Assembly (NCBI RefSeq): GCF_001556515.1 | Contig: NZ_LSJA01000073.1 | Span: forward strand, 1-64,000 | Length of the DNA: 64,000 nucleotides | From: Caulobacter sp. CCH9-E1 | GTDB taxonomy: Bacteria; Pseudomonadota; Alphaproteobacteria; Caulobacterales; Caulobacteraceae | Direction: 5' to 3' | Part shown: piece by piece, positions 16,366 to 25,201 of the stretch | How the letters are laid out: every line of letters begins with the position of its first letter | Position numbering within the stretch: position 1 is the first letter of the stretch | Notes under the pieces: model-generated | What the model was told of the DNA's origin: nothing | What the model saw: the letters and a program-made list of their open reading frames with translations, nothing else | Database searches by the model: none | Position numbers and translations under genes: made by a program

Positions 16366-19185
16366 TCAGAACCGGTAGAGCAGCGCCGCCTTGAAGGCGC
16401 GTCCGAACTCCGGCCGGCCAACGCCATAGAGGGCGCCGGCCTCGCCGCTGATGATCTGGCCGGCCCGCGGATTGCCCTCGGTCAGGCCCAGCTCGTTGGT
16501 CAGGTTCGTGCCGTAGGCGTAGATCGACAGCGCCTCGCTGACATTGAACCGCACCGTGGCGTTGACCAGCGTATAGGCCGGCAGGCGCGAGGTGTTGGCC
16601 GCGTCGGAGAAGCGGTCGCCATAGCGCTCGATGCTGCTCTCGATCCGCAGACGGCGATCCATCAGGTTGACGCCCGGGGTCAGGCGGAACGCGGTCTTGG
16701 GCACGCGCACCAGGCGGTTGCCGGTGAAGTCGCGCGTGCGGCTGGCGGTTCCCGCCGGCGGCTTGACCTGGCAGGTCGGGTCCGAGGCCGAGACCGTGCA
16801 ACTCTCCTCGAACTTGTAGTCGCCGAACTCGGGGTTCTGGATCGTGGCGCTGAAGCCGAGGTCGAACCATGCGGTCGGACGGATCGTCCCTTCCAGCTCA
16901 AGGCCCAGCGTCTTGGTGTCGGTGACGCTGGTCTGGTTCACATAGGCCCCGGTGGTCGGATTGAAGACCAGGCTGCCGAAGGTCAGGGCGTCATAGGCGG
17001 TGTGGAACACCGTGGCGTAGAGGTCCAGCTTGCCGGTGGTCAGCTTGTAGCCGGCTTCCGTCAGGTCCATCGTCTGAACGATCGGCGCGGTGTTGGTCGC
17101 GTTGGTGATGTAGTCGCCCAGCGACGGCAGACGGAAGGCCGAGGTGTAGCGGGCGAAGAGGCCCATGTGCGGGGTGAGGCGATAGTCCGCGCCGACGGTC
17201 CAACCGGTGTGGTCGAACTTGCGGGTGAAGCGGTCATAGACGCCCGAGCCCGCCAGGACCGTGTCGTCGGCGGGAGTCGGCGACTGGCCTAGATTGATCG
17301 TCGCGGTCCGTTCACTACGGCCGGTGAACTCCACCTTCTCCCAGCGCACGCCGGCGTCGATGCGCAGCGCCGGCGTCACCTGCCACTCGTCGGTCAGATA
17401 GAGCGCCGTGGTGTTGGACTTGCCGTCGCCGTTGGCGAACTCGGCGCCATAGCGGCTGATGCCGTTCTCGGTCAGGCTGGACAGGACCTTGCCGCTCGCG
17501 TCAACGGCCACCAGGTCGAGGCGTCGGGCGTTGTCGCGCACGTCCAGCAAGGCGTTGGCCGAGTAGCGGTTGAAGGCCTCCTCGACGTGGGCGTGATAGA
17601 AGCCCGCCGCCACGTCGTGGGTCTGGCCGCCGATCTCGAACTTGTGCAGCAGGCGCGTGTCGTTGATCAGCTCATCCAGCGGCACGGAGACGTAGCGGAG
17701 CGACCCATCCAGCACCAGGCCATTGCCGTTCTGGCCCGCGCCGGTCGTGCTGAACACCTCGCTGGGACTGGTGGCGTAGCGCAGCTGCACGTCGGTCGCG
17801 CCGGGCGTCGCCGCCAGCAGGGCGGCGCGATACTGCGCGATGCGGGCCGAACCCAGCACCGGGGTATTGGGGAACAGGCCGATGCGCTTGGACTCCGAAG
17901 TCCGATAGCGCAGGGTTTCCTGCAGGCGCCAGCCGTCGGCGATCTCGTACTTCAGGACGGCGGTGGCCTGGGTCAGCTTGACCTCGGTGCCGCGGGAGAG
18001 GTCCCAGTTGAAGGGCCCCTTGGGACCGCGCAGGGTCAGCTTCTCGGTCTCCGGCCCCGCCAGGGTGCCGGTCAGCGGGTCGAAGCCCGGGGCGGCGCTG
18101 GGCTCGCCCGCCGCGTTGAACTTCAGCGGCACGCCGGCGAACAGGATGACGTTGTCGTCCAGGTGCTTGATGTTGAAGTCGAAGCTGCCGCGCTGGAAGT
18201 CGCGGCCGATCGAGGCGCGGACCTGATAGCCCTTGTTGGCGGCGAAGCCCGGATCGCGAATGCCGTCGTCGTCGCGCCAGAAGCCGCCAAGACTGGCGCG
18301 CCACTCGCCGATCGGTCCGCCGACATAGGCGTCGACGCGCTTGAGGCCGTAGTCGCTGGCCTGGACCTTGATGATCCCCTCGCGGGTCTCGCCCTTGCGA
18401 GTGATGAAGTTGACCGTGCCGCCCGGGGCGTAGGACGCGAAGATCGACGAGGGACCGCCGCGCACCACCTCGATGCGCTCGATGGTCTCGTCCAGGCGGA
18501 ACGACTGGTCGGCGTTCAGATAGCCCAGGCCGCCGTCGTGCTGCACCGGCGCGCCATCCTCCTGCAGGGCGATGGCCGAAAAGCCCTCCTGCGGGATGCC
18601 GCGCGCGCGGATGTTGGCGCTGGCCTCGCCGCCGGACGCCTCGACCCAGAAGCCCGGCACCGACTTCAGCGCGTCGGCCACGCCCATGGGCGAGCGCAGG
18701 CGCAGGGTCTCTTCGTTCATCGTCGTGACGGCGTAGCTGGTCGACAGGCGTGTGCGGGCGTCCGAACCCGCGCGGGCGGTGACGATCAGCTCCTCCACCG
18801 TCGAGACCTCAGGGGCGGCCCCGCCGGCGGCCAAAGGGCCGGCGCCTCGCTGGCGCAGGGTGATGACCTCGGCCGTGGCGGAGGCGATCTCCAGATCGCT
18901 ACCCTCGATCAGACGGCGCACGGCTTCCTCGCGGCCATAGGCGCCTTGCAAGCCCGCCGTGCGGTGCTTGGCCGCCACGTCGTACGGGAAGAGGATCTGC
19001 ACGCCGGCCTGACGCGAGAAGGCGTTCAGCGCCTGAGCCGTATCGCCGGCCGGGACCTTGAACTCCACCCGCGCGGCCGCTTGCGCATGAGCCGCGACCG
19101 GCGCGACGGCGACCAACGCCGAGGTGGCCAGAAGCAGGCATGCGCCCACGCGCGGCGCTCCATGGCGCGTCAAAGACTTGATCAT
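16366..19185 (-). CDS. FecA-type TonB-dependent transducer with STN domain
   Basis: About 939 residues. After the signal peptide (ending AAHAQ) comes an STN signalling domain (roughly 38-95: VEFKVPAGDTAQALNAFSRQ), then a TonB box region (VEELIVTARAG), a plug with ANIRARGIPQEGF and IEVVRGGPSSIFASYAPGG, and a barrel ending in Phe. STN-bearing receptors pass ligand occupancy to a FecR anti-sigma factor. FecR- and FecI-like genes lie directly upstream on the same strand, 57 bases away. The start could be the ATG at 19200 or that at 19185; GGGGCG before 19185 favours the latter. The ligand is unknown; the two neighbouring hydrolases hint at an ester or phosphoester compound rather than iron. Confidence 0.85.
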   Translation of the reverse strand: MIKSLTRHGAPRVGACLLLATSALVAVAPVAAHAQAAARVEFKVPAGDTAQALNAFSRQAGVQILFPYDVAAKHRTAGLQGAYGREEAVRRLIEGSDLEIASATAEVITLRQRGAGPLAAGGAAPEVSTVEELIVTARAGSDARTRLSTSYAVTTMNEETLRLRSPMGVADALKSVPGFWVEASGGEASANIRARGIPQEGFSAIALQEDGAPVQHDGGLGYLNADQSFRLDETIERIEVVRGGPSSIFASYAPGGTVNFITRKGETREGIIKVQASDYGLKRVDAYVGGPIGEWRASLGGFWRDDDGIRDPGFAANKGYQVRASIGRDFQRGSFDFNIKHLDDNVILFAGVPLKFNAAGEPSAAPGFDPLTGTLAGPETEKLTLRGPKGPFNWDLSRGTEVKLTQATAVLKYEIADGWRLQETLRYRTSESKRIGLFPNTPVLGSARIAQYRAALLAATPGATDVQLRYATSPSEVFSTTGAGQNGNGLVLDGSLRYVSVPLDELINDTRLLHKFEIGGQTHDVAAGFYHAHVEEAFNRYSANALLDVRDNARRLDLVAVDASGKVLSSLTENGISRYGAEFANGDGKSNTTALYLTDEWQVTPALRIDAGVRWEKVEFTGRSERTATINLGQSPTPADDTVLAGSGVYDRFTRKFDHTGWTVGADYRLTPHMGLFARYTSAFRLPSLGDYITNATNTAPIVQTMDLTEAGYKLTTGKLDLYATVFHTAYDALTFGSLVFNPTTGAYVNQTSVTDTKTLGLELEGTIRPTAWFDLGFSATIQNPEFGDYKFEESCTVSASDPTCQVKPPAGTASRTRDFTGNRLVRVPKTAFRLTPGVNLMDRRLRIESSIERYGDRFSDAANTSRLPAYTLVNATVRFNVSEALSIYAYGTNLTNELGLTEGNPRAGQIISGEAGALYGVGRPEFGRAFKAALLYRF

Positions 19186-19257
19186 CGTAGTTCGCCCCAT
19201 CTAGGTCGCCGAAAACCGGCGTCTCGCTCAGCAAGATGGAAGGGGCGCGGAAAACCT

Positions 19258-20205
19258 CTATCGAGATTTGAGAAGAATTCGTGACGATCCGTCGTCAATG
19301 ATCCGTAGACCGAACGTTGTGCGCAAGGCCTCCAGGAAGCTTTCGGGGTTTCCGGTCATGAAACGGCCGCCCAGGCGCATGGCACCGACCTTGGGGTCTT
19401 CTATGACCATCTTGCGAACGAGGTAACGATTGTATTCCTCGACCGCGTCGGACAGGCGCTGTCCTTCGAAAACGATTTCACCACGACGCCATGCCTGGAC
19501 GTTCTGGACCTCGACCTCAGGCGCTGCCGCGACGGCGACGCCCGCAGCGGTGACCGCCAGCGCCTGCCGAGGATCGGCGGCGTTGACGACTGAAGCTTCT
19601 GTCTCCCCGGCGGCGGTGCGGATCGCCGCGCGGCCGGCGAGCACGATCAGGTCCAGTCCCGAGGGCCGCAGGCGCGCATTGAACTGGCCCGGCGCGAGAT
19701 TGGCCAAGCCCGACGGCGTGAAGAGCTCGAACGGCCGCATGGCGTCATGAGCGATCGTCAGCGCGATCTCCCCTCGCCTCAGCCACAGCCGCCGGCGGTC
19801 GCGGCCGAAGCGCCAGAGCACTTCGGTGTCGGTGTTCAGCTCGACCGAGCTGCCGTCGGGCAGCGACAGGCTGCGACGTTCGCCCACGCCGGTCACGGTG
19901 CGGTCGCGCAGCCATTGGTCCCGGCCAAGATAGGCGGCGCCCGAAATCCCGGCCGCCAGGGCCAGGCCGCCGCCCAGCCAGGCGCGCCGGGTCGCCGCGG
20001 GACGAGCGCGCGGCGGAGCGTCGCGCAGGGCGTCCAGCCGGCTCCAGGCGGCGGCGACCTCGGCGAAGGCGGCGGCGCGGCGGGGGTCGGCGTCACGCCA
20101 GGCTTCGAATTCCGCGGAATCCGCACGGCCGGCGTCCAGACGCGCCAGCCACTCCGAAGCCTGGGCGATCAGCGCGTCTCTGTCTTGATCGCCCGCTTGC
20201 GCCAT
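19258..20205 (-). CDS. FecR-family anti-sigma factor
   Basis: 315 residues in the standard FecR layout. A cytoplasmic N-terminal region binds the sigma factor (ASEWLARLDAG, FEAWRDADPRRAAAFAEVAAAW, the DUF4880 motif). One transmembrane segment follows (LGGGLALAAGISGAAYL, about 78-95), then a periplasmic FecR domain (GERRSLSLPDGSSVELNTDTEV) and a C-terminal domain that meets the receptor's STN domain (FEGQRLSDAVEEYNRY). It should hold the adjacent sigma factor inactive until the receptor signals. AAGGCGAG precedes the ATG. Its start overlaps the sigma gene by 37 bases, indicating translational coupling. Confidence 0.9.
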   Translation of the reverse strand: MAQAGDQDRDALIAQASEWLARLDAGRADSAEFEAWRDADPRRAAAFAEVAAAWSRLDALRDAPPRARPAATRRAWLGGGLALAAGISGAAYLGRDQWLRDRTVTGVGERRSLSLPDGSSVELNTDTEVLWRFGRDRRRLWLRRGEIALTIAHDAMRPFELFTPSGLANLAPGQFNARLRPSGLDLIVLAGRAAIRTAAGETEASVVNAADPRQALAVTAAGVAVAAAPEVEVQNVQAWRRGEIVFEGQRLSDAVEEYNRYLVRKMVIEDPKVGAMRLGGRFMTGNPESFLEALRTTFGLRIIDDGSSRILLKSR

Positions 20206-20750
20206 GTACTCGCCTTAACTCCGATCCTTCGACGCTCGTCCGCCGCCAACGCCTTGGTCAGCAGGGCCAAGCCCTTGGCCAGATGTTTCTCAACCGTAGA
20301 GATGGACAAGTTCAACCGAACCGCTATCTGGCTCGGTGAAAGCCCTTCCATTTTCCGTAGCGTGACCACCCGGCGACATTGTTCCGGCAACCGATCGACC
20401 GCCTCGATCACGCGCAGCAACTCTTCCCGAGCGCTGGCGACGGCGTAGGCGTCCGGCGCCGGATCCGGCAGAGCTTCCATCTCCAGCACCCCGATCTGGC
20501 GAATGCCGACGACCTTGGCCCGCCGCACGCGTTCGAAGGCCAGGTTTCGAATGATGGTGAGGACGAAGCGCTCCGGGCGCTCCAGCCGGCGCCAGTCGGG
20601 GACGCCCAGCACCTTGGCGTAGGCCTCCTGCACGAGGTCCTCCGCCTCGGCGGCGTCGCGCGTCAGCTTGCGGGCATAGGCGCGATAGTTCGCCGCGAAC
20701 GGCAGAACCGCTTCGGCGAACCATTTATCGATGTCGCGTAGCCAAGCCAT
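20169..20750 (-). CDS. FecI-like ECF sigma factor
   Basis: 193 residues from the ATG at 20750; the frame extends to 20798, but the extra part is basic and unlike the family. Region 2 is seen in YRAYARKLTRDAAEAEDLVQ and RFVLTIIRNLA, and region 4 in LPEQCRRVVTLRKMEGLS with the HTH IAVRLNLSISTVEKHL. With the FecR-like protein and the STN receptor that follow, it completes a cell-surface signalling cassette that should switch on the receptor gene when its ligand binds. No matching promoter could be defined by eye. Confidence 0.9.
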   Translation of the reverse strand: MAWLRDIDKWFAEAVLPFAANYRAYARKLTRDAAEAEDLVQEAYAKVLGVPDWRRLERPERFVLTIIRNLAFERVRRAKVVGIRQIGVLEMEALPDPAPDAYAVASAREELLRVIEAVDRLPEQCRRVVTLRKMEGLSPSQIAVRLNLSISTVEKHLAKGLALLTKALAADERRRIGVKASTWRKRAIKTETR

Positions 20751-20972
20751 CACGCGAGTCCCGCCCCGGCGAAGACAGCCGGCTCTCGAACGCTGCACTA
20801 GCGATCGAGGATGTCAGTTTGGCGACGGTGCGCAGTCATTCGGTCAGGCCGCTCGCTGGCCTGCCAGTATCTTCTGCGATGACCGTCACCGCTTGATGCT
20901 AACCTGGCGGCTGCCTAAAGCTTGACCAAAGACCGGCTGACTAGATCTCGCGCGACCGAGGAGGCTCACTTG

Positions 20973-21395
20973 GTGGAAGTGCACGGGCTCACGCCATATT
21001 TCGAAGTGTTCGATATGAGCGCCTCGCTCGCCTTCTACCGCGACCAACTCGGCTTTGAGGTGCTGTTCGCCAGTCCTGAGGTCCAGACCGCGGAAGGTCG
21101 CTTCTCTCACTTCGTCCGTCTGGCCCGCGGTGGGGCTGAGTTGATGCTGAACACCGCATACGATTCAAACGAACGACCTGCGCGACGAAGCGAGCCGCGT
21201 TGGGAAGGCTGTCGGCACACAGCCATCTATATCGACTGCGACGACGTGGTCGGCATACATGCCGAGATCACTGCGAGAGGCCTCAACACCCAAGCTCCCG
21301 CGACCACGGGATACGGCTTCTTGGCCTTCTCGGTCTCGGATCCGGACGGATTCGGCGTGATCTTCCAACAGCCCCCTTCAGCTCCCCCGGCGTAG
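20973..21395 (+). CDS. VOC-family protein (glyoxalase/bleomycin-resistance fold)
   Basis: About 140 residues with paired beta-alpha-beta-beta-beta units: TPYFEVFDMSASLAFYRDQLGFEV opens the first and HTAIYIDCDDVVGIHAEITARG the second, closing with SVSDPDGFGVIFQQP. The start is decided by AGGAGG at 20959-20964, which sits eight bases before the GTG at 20973 and five before a TTG at 20970; a TTG at 20922 has no such site. Members bind a drug or perform metal-dependent chemistry, and nothing here tells which. It stands alone between oppositely oriented genes. Confidence 0.75.
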   Translation: MEVHGLTPYFEVFDMSASLAFYRDQLGFEVLFASPEVQTAEGRFSHFVRLARGGAELMLNTAYDSNERPARRSEPRWEGCRHTAIYIDCDDVVGIHAEITARGLNTQAPATTGYGFLAFSVSDPDGFGVIFQQPPSAPPA

Positions 21396-21523
21396 ATTGG
21401 CCGTCGCCTTTCCCCCTTGCAGTCGATCGCAACGTCATCTGCGGCGGCTTCGCGCCCGTTGCTGACATCGGCCCCCTTGCGAACACAAGGCGTTCACGGG
21501 CTCAACCTCCAGGCCCGCAGCGC

Positions 21524-22786
21524 CTAGTCGCCACCGGCCGCTTGGAACAGCGCCGGCAGCAGCGCCAGGGCGACCCCAATTCCGGCCAACGCGGCCCAGC
21601 GCCATTGACCCATGCCGCGCCAGGCGCTGGCGCAGGCGGCCGACATCCCGTCGTCGCGCGACAGCCTCAGGGCGTAGACCGCCACGCCAGACACCGCCAG
21701 GGACGTCAGGGCTAGGCCGAACACGAACCAGACCAGCTTGGTCCAAACCCCGCCGAACGTGCCGAAATGCAGCGGATCGGCCATTTCGGAGAGACGCTGG
21801 TGCGCCGTCAGATCTCGCCCGTCGGTCGTAAGCACGACCTTGCCGGTCGACGCATCGGTCCAGGCAACGTTGGCGCGCTCACGGACGAGCACCGCCCGGT
21901 GCTGGCCTTGAAATTGGAACGCGCCGATCTTGCCCGACGGAAAGACGATGCGCTGGATACGCAGATCCGGATAGGCGGCGCGAGCCGCGGCGAGGTTGCG
22001 CTCCAGTCGATCCGCCACGCCGCGAGCATCGAGTTTGACCGCGGCCACCTTGGCGCGCGGAGCCGGCGGTGCCTTGGCCACCGTGCTTTCCGCCAGATAC
22101 CAAAGACCTGTTGCGCCGATCAAGGCGACGAACCAAAGGCTCCAAAGTCCCGCTAGACGGTGCAGATCGCCCATGGCCGTGCGGGCGTCGCGCCATCGCA
22201 CTGGCCTCAGAAAGCCTCGCCACCACTTCTTGTAGACGACGAAGGACGTCGCCAGGCTGATCAGCAAAAGGACCGACAGGGCCGAGACGATGGGCACGCC
22301 CACCGCCGTGGGCAGGTTCAAGTGCCGGTGCATGTTGCGCAGAATGCGCTGAGCCCCGACCCATGCCCCCTCGCCCTGCACCGCGCCGGTCGTGGGGTGC
22401 AGATAGACGAAGCTGCGCCGTCCGTCCGGCGTCTGGATCGTCGCGGTCATGGCGAAGCCGCGATCGATCGGCGCGTCCAGCAGGAGGATCTTGGCCTTCG
22501 GCTGAAGGGCGGCGACTTGGCGCGCCGCCTCCGACCAGGCCAGAGGACCTTCCACCGTCGCCGGCTCGACCCGCAAGGCCGGTCGCAGCAGCCAGTCGAT
22601 CTCATGACTGAACACGGCGACCGTCCCGGTCAGGAAGACGAAGCCGAGCAGGATCGACAGCTTCAGTCCAACCCACTGGTGAACACGCCACCACAGGCGC
22701 GAGCCCTTGGCCTTGGCGACGCGCCTTGGCGGAAGGGCATTTGCTCCATCCCGCTCCGCTACGGACGCGCGCTCAAGGCTCACCAT
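21524..22786 (-). CDS. PepSY-associated membrane protein next to a siderophore receptor
   Basis: 420 residues with four predicted membrane segments: LSILLGFVFLTGTVAVF near 43-60, IVSALSVLLLISLATSFVVY near 165-185, a third at LWSLWFVALIGATGLWYL, and one near the C-terminus. PepSY-like periplasmic regions lie between them. Such proteins occur beside siderophore receptors and are thought to reduce ferric siderophores at the inner membrane (family knowledge; weak biochemically). Its start overlaps the receptor's stop by seven bases (ATGGTGA), so the two are co-translated. Conserved histidines (RNMHRHLN, MGDLHRLAG, DPLHFGTFGG) could bind heme. Confidence 0.8.
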   Translation of the reverse strand: MVSLERASVAERDGANALPPRRVAKAKGSRLWWRVHQWVGLKLSILLGFVFLTGTVAVFSHEIDWLLRPALRVEPATVEGPLAWSEAARQVAALQPKAKILLLDAPIDRGFAMTATIQTPDGRRSFVYLHPTTGAVQGEGAWVGAQRILRNMHRHLNLPTAVGVPIVSALSVLLLISLATSFVVYKKWWRGFLRPVRWRDARTAMGDLHRLAGLWSLWFVALIGATGLWYLAESTVAKAPPAPRAKVAAVKLDARGVADRLERNLAAARAAYPDLRIQRIVFPSGKIGAFQFQGQHRAVLVRERANVAWTDASTGKVVLTTDGRDLTAHQRLSEMADPLHFGTFGGVWTKLVWFVFGLALTSLAVSGVAVYALRLSRDDGMSAACASAWRGMGQWRWAALAGIGVALALLPALFQAAGGD

Positions 22787-24942
22787 TCGCGGGAAACCTC
22801 CAGGAACAGCGAGCGGGGCTCGCCGGGGAAGTGGCCGGTGCGATCAATGAAGCCGGAGGCGGCGTAGGTTTTGTCGAACAGGTTGTCGACCCGCAGGAGC
22901 GTCGACCAGGGGCCGACCTTGTAGATCACCGAGGCGTCGAACACCGTATAGGGACGCACCTTCTGGCCGCTGAGCGAGGTGCGAACGTCGACATAGTCTC
23001 CGCCCAGAGCCAGAGCCAGGCCCAGCTTGGGAAACTGATAGCGTGTCCAGAAGCCGGCCTTATGCTTGGGCGCATTGGCGAACCGATCGCCGACGCTGTT
23101 GGTGATCACCGTCTTGCTGTTGGTCTTGGTGATGCGGGTGTCGTTGTACGCGTAGGAGCCGGTCAGCACCCAGTTCTTGGTCAGGTCGGCGGCCAGGTCG
23201 AACTCGACACCCTTGCTGGTCACCTCGCCGAACGCGATCATGTCGTTGACGCCGTCGCCGCCCACGTCGCCGCGCGGGTCGCTCTGCAGGATGTTGCTGC
23301 GGACGATCTGGTAGGCGGCGAACGTGGTCTGCAGCCGGCCGCCCATCAGTTCGGTCTTTACGCCGCCCTCGACGATTTCGCCCTCTGTCGGCGCGAAGGG
23401 ACCGCCCGCCAGCGGATCCTGGCTGGAAACGCTCTGCGGCTCGTAGCTCTGGGCCCACTGGCCATATACCGAGACGTCAGGACGCGCGCGCCAGACCAGG
23501 CCTGCCCGCCATGTCGCCTTTTGGTCCTTGAAGACGCTGGCGTCCGACGTGTCCTCGTAACGGTCGAAGCGTACGCCGGCGGTGGCGATGAAGGGGCCGA
23601 CGGTGGCCTCCTCCAAAAGATAGGCGCCGGACCGTTCCTGCACGGCGGAGGTGCGCACCCGCGCCCTCAGCTTGTAGGTCTTGGGATCGGTTACCCCGTA
23701 GAGCGGGTGGATCAGGCTGAGCGGCCCGGGCAGGCCCGCGACGGCCGTAAAGCCTCCCAGCAGCGAGGGACGGTTGTTGTTGACCAGCTCGCTGCGGTAA
23801 GCGTCAACGCCCAACAGCACCCGATTGCGCAGCGCGCCCAGATCGCGCGACCAAACGGCGTTAGCGCCGAAGCTCAGCTGCTCGAGATCCCGCTCCTGGT
23901 CGCGGAACTCACGGCGCGACAGGTCCAGCACGCCGTCTCGATCACTGTCGGTCAGGCCACGGGGTTCGTGATACTGCTGGCGCTCCAGGCTCTTTGAATA
24001 GCGCAGGCTGGCGTCGACCTTCAGGCTGTCCGACACGGGCCATTCGAGCCGAGCCTGCAGCACATTGGCGGTCAGATCGAGGAAGTCGCTCTTCTCATTG
24101 TGGTTCCAGCGCCGGTCAGCGAGGAAATGGCCCAGATTGTCGGTCGGCACGCCGCGCAGGCGGTTGCCTTGCAGGTTCTGCTGATAGCGGGTGGCCTGCA
24201 GAGTCAGTGCGGCCGGGCCAAGGTCGCTGCGAATCCCACCGTCGAGGATCAGGACCTCGCTGCCGGAGTTGCGCCGCGGCGTATTGCGGCTTTCGTAGAA
24301 GGCGCCAAGCCGAGTGGCGGGCGCTTCGACGCCGGGCAGGAAGCCCTCGATCTCGACCGAGCCGCCACGGCGCGCCTCGGTTCCAGCGACGGCCGTGGCC
24401 CGCGCCGAGAACTCGCTCTTGGGGGTCTTGGTGATGTAGTTGAACAAACCGCCCGGCGCCCCGGGGCCATAGAGCATCCCCGCCGGCCCCTTGAGGAACT
24501 CCAGTCGCTCGACGTTGAATAGCTGCGGCACCGAGAAGGCGACGTAGGGATCGCCGCGCAGGCCGTCGAAGAAAATCTCCTCCTGACGGAAGCCGCGGGC
24601 GGTGACGCCAGCGTAGGAGAACAGGCTGACGCCGGCGATGTTACGATAGAGATCCTGAGCGTCGCGAGCCCCCTGGTCGCGGATCAGCTCCGCGTTCAGG
24701 ACCTGGATATTGAGGCTGGAGGCCAGCGGCGGGGTTTCCAGCTTGCCGCTGGTGGTTTCCTGCGCGCGATAAAGCTGACGCGCCCGGGCGGTGATGATGA
24801 TCGTCAGGTCGGGCTCGTCTGTGGGGGTCGTCACCCCGGCCTCGCTGGTCTCGAACGCAGCGGCGGAATGCGCGCCGACCAAGCCGGCGGCCAGGGCCAA
24901 CGCCGCCACCGAAGGCCTCAAACGTCCATGAAACTTCACCAC
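22780..24942 (-). CDS. TonB-dependent siderophore receptor
   Basis: About 720 residues of the FhuA/FecA-like siderophore class. The signal peptide ends GAHSAAAFE. The plug contains SLNIQVLNAELIRDQGARD, VSLFSYAGVTARGFRQEEIFFDGLRG and LEFLKGPAGMLYGPGAPGGLFNYITK, typical of the siderophore-receptor family; the barrel ends in Trp. Three GTG codons lie near the start (24948, 24942, 24939); AAGGA sits too close to the first, so 24942 is chosen. A perfect palindrome that looks like a Fur box lies 37 bases upstream, so iron repression is likely. It forms an operon with the PepSY gene that follows. Confidence 0.9.
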   Translation of the reverse strand: MVKFHGRLRPSVAALALAAGLVGAHSAAAFETSEAGVTTPTDEPDLTIIITARARQLYRAQETTSGKLETPPLASSLNIQVLNAELIRDQGARDAQDLYRNIAGVSLFSYAGVTARGFRQEEIFFDGLRGDPYVAFSVPQLFNVERLEFLKGPAGMLYGPGAPGGLFNYITKTPKSEFSARATAVAGTEARRGGSVEIEGFLPGVEAPATRLGAFYESRNTPRRNSGSEVLILDGGIRSDLGPAALTLQATRYQQNLQGNRLRGVPTDNLGHFLADRRWNHNEKSDFLDLTANVLQARLEWPVSDSLKVDASLRYSKSLERQQYHEPRGLTDSDRDGVLDLSRREFRDQERDLEQLSFGANAVWSRDLGALRNRVLLGVDAYRSELVNNNRPSLLGGFTAVAGLPGPLSLIHPLYGVTDPKTYKLRARVRTSAVQERSGAYLLEEATVGPFIATAGVRFDRYEDTSDASVFKDQKATWRAGLVWRARPDVSVYGQWAQSYEPQSVSSQDPLAGGPFAPTEGEIVEGGVKTELMGGRLQTTFAAYQIVRSNILQSDPRGDVGGDGVNDMIAFGEVTSKGVEFDLAADLTKNWVLTGSYAYNDTRITKTNSKTVITNSVGDRFANAPKHKAGFWTRYQFPKLGLALALGGDYVDVRTSLSGQKVRPYTVFDASVIYKVGPWSTLLRVDNLFDKTYAASGFIDRTGHFPGEPRSLFLEVSREW

Positions 24943-24979
24943 GCCCACTCCTTACCCAAAGAATGGCGCGCCAGTTAGC

Positions 24980-24998
24980 GCGAATAATAGTTATTCGC
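24980..24998. promoter_or_regulatory. Candidate Fur box upstream of the siderophore receptor
   Basis: GCGAATAA, spacer TAG, TTATTCGC: a perfect 8-3-8 palindrome, AT-rich inside a GC-rich genome. It is 19 bases long like classical Fur boxes and lies 37 bases before the receptor start. Iron-dependent repression is an inference from shape, spacing and the gene it precedes. Confidence 0.75.
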
Positions 24999-25003
24999 AA
25001 CAA

Positions 25004-25192
25004 TCAGGACGACGGAGCGCCTTGCCGCCGGATTTCGTCGGCCATGCGGTCAGCCACGTCCTGACCGATGTCGTTGACCACCACGGCGGCGCCCTGGCTG
25101 GCAAGATAGAGCGCATGGACGCGGCCCAGGCCGCCGCCCGAGCCGGTGACGATGGCGACACGACCAGTCTGGGCGTTGGCAGGTTCAGTCAT
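25004..25192 (-). pseudogene. Truncated SDR dehydrogenase, N-terminal 62 codons only
   Basis: The reading frame starts with a good ribosome site (AGGAAG) nine bases after the carboxylesterase stop and encodes the Rossmann start of a short-chain dehydrogenase: [20 protein letters not shown], then VVVNDIG, closest in style to (3R)-hydroxyacyl-CoA dehydrogenases of beta-oxidation. It ends at residue 62, whereas family members have about 250-300. The catalytic Ser-Tyr-Lys part is absent; the Fur-box promoter of the siderophore receptor begins six bases past the stop. I read this as a gene cut by a deletion or rearrangement. Whether the fragment is expressed is unknown. Confidence 0.75.
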
Positions 25193-25201
25193 CCAGCTTC
25201 C

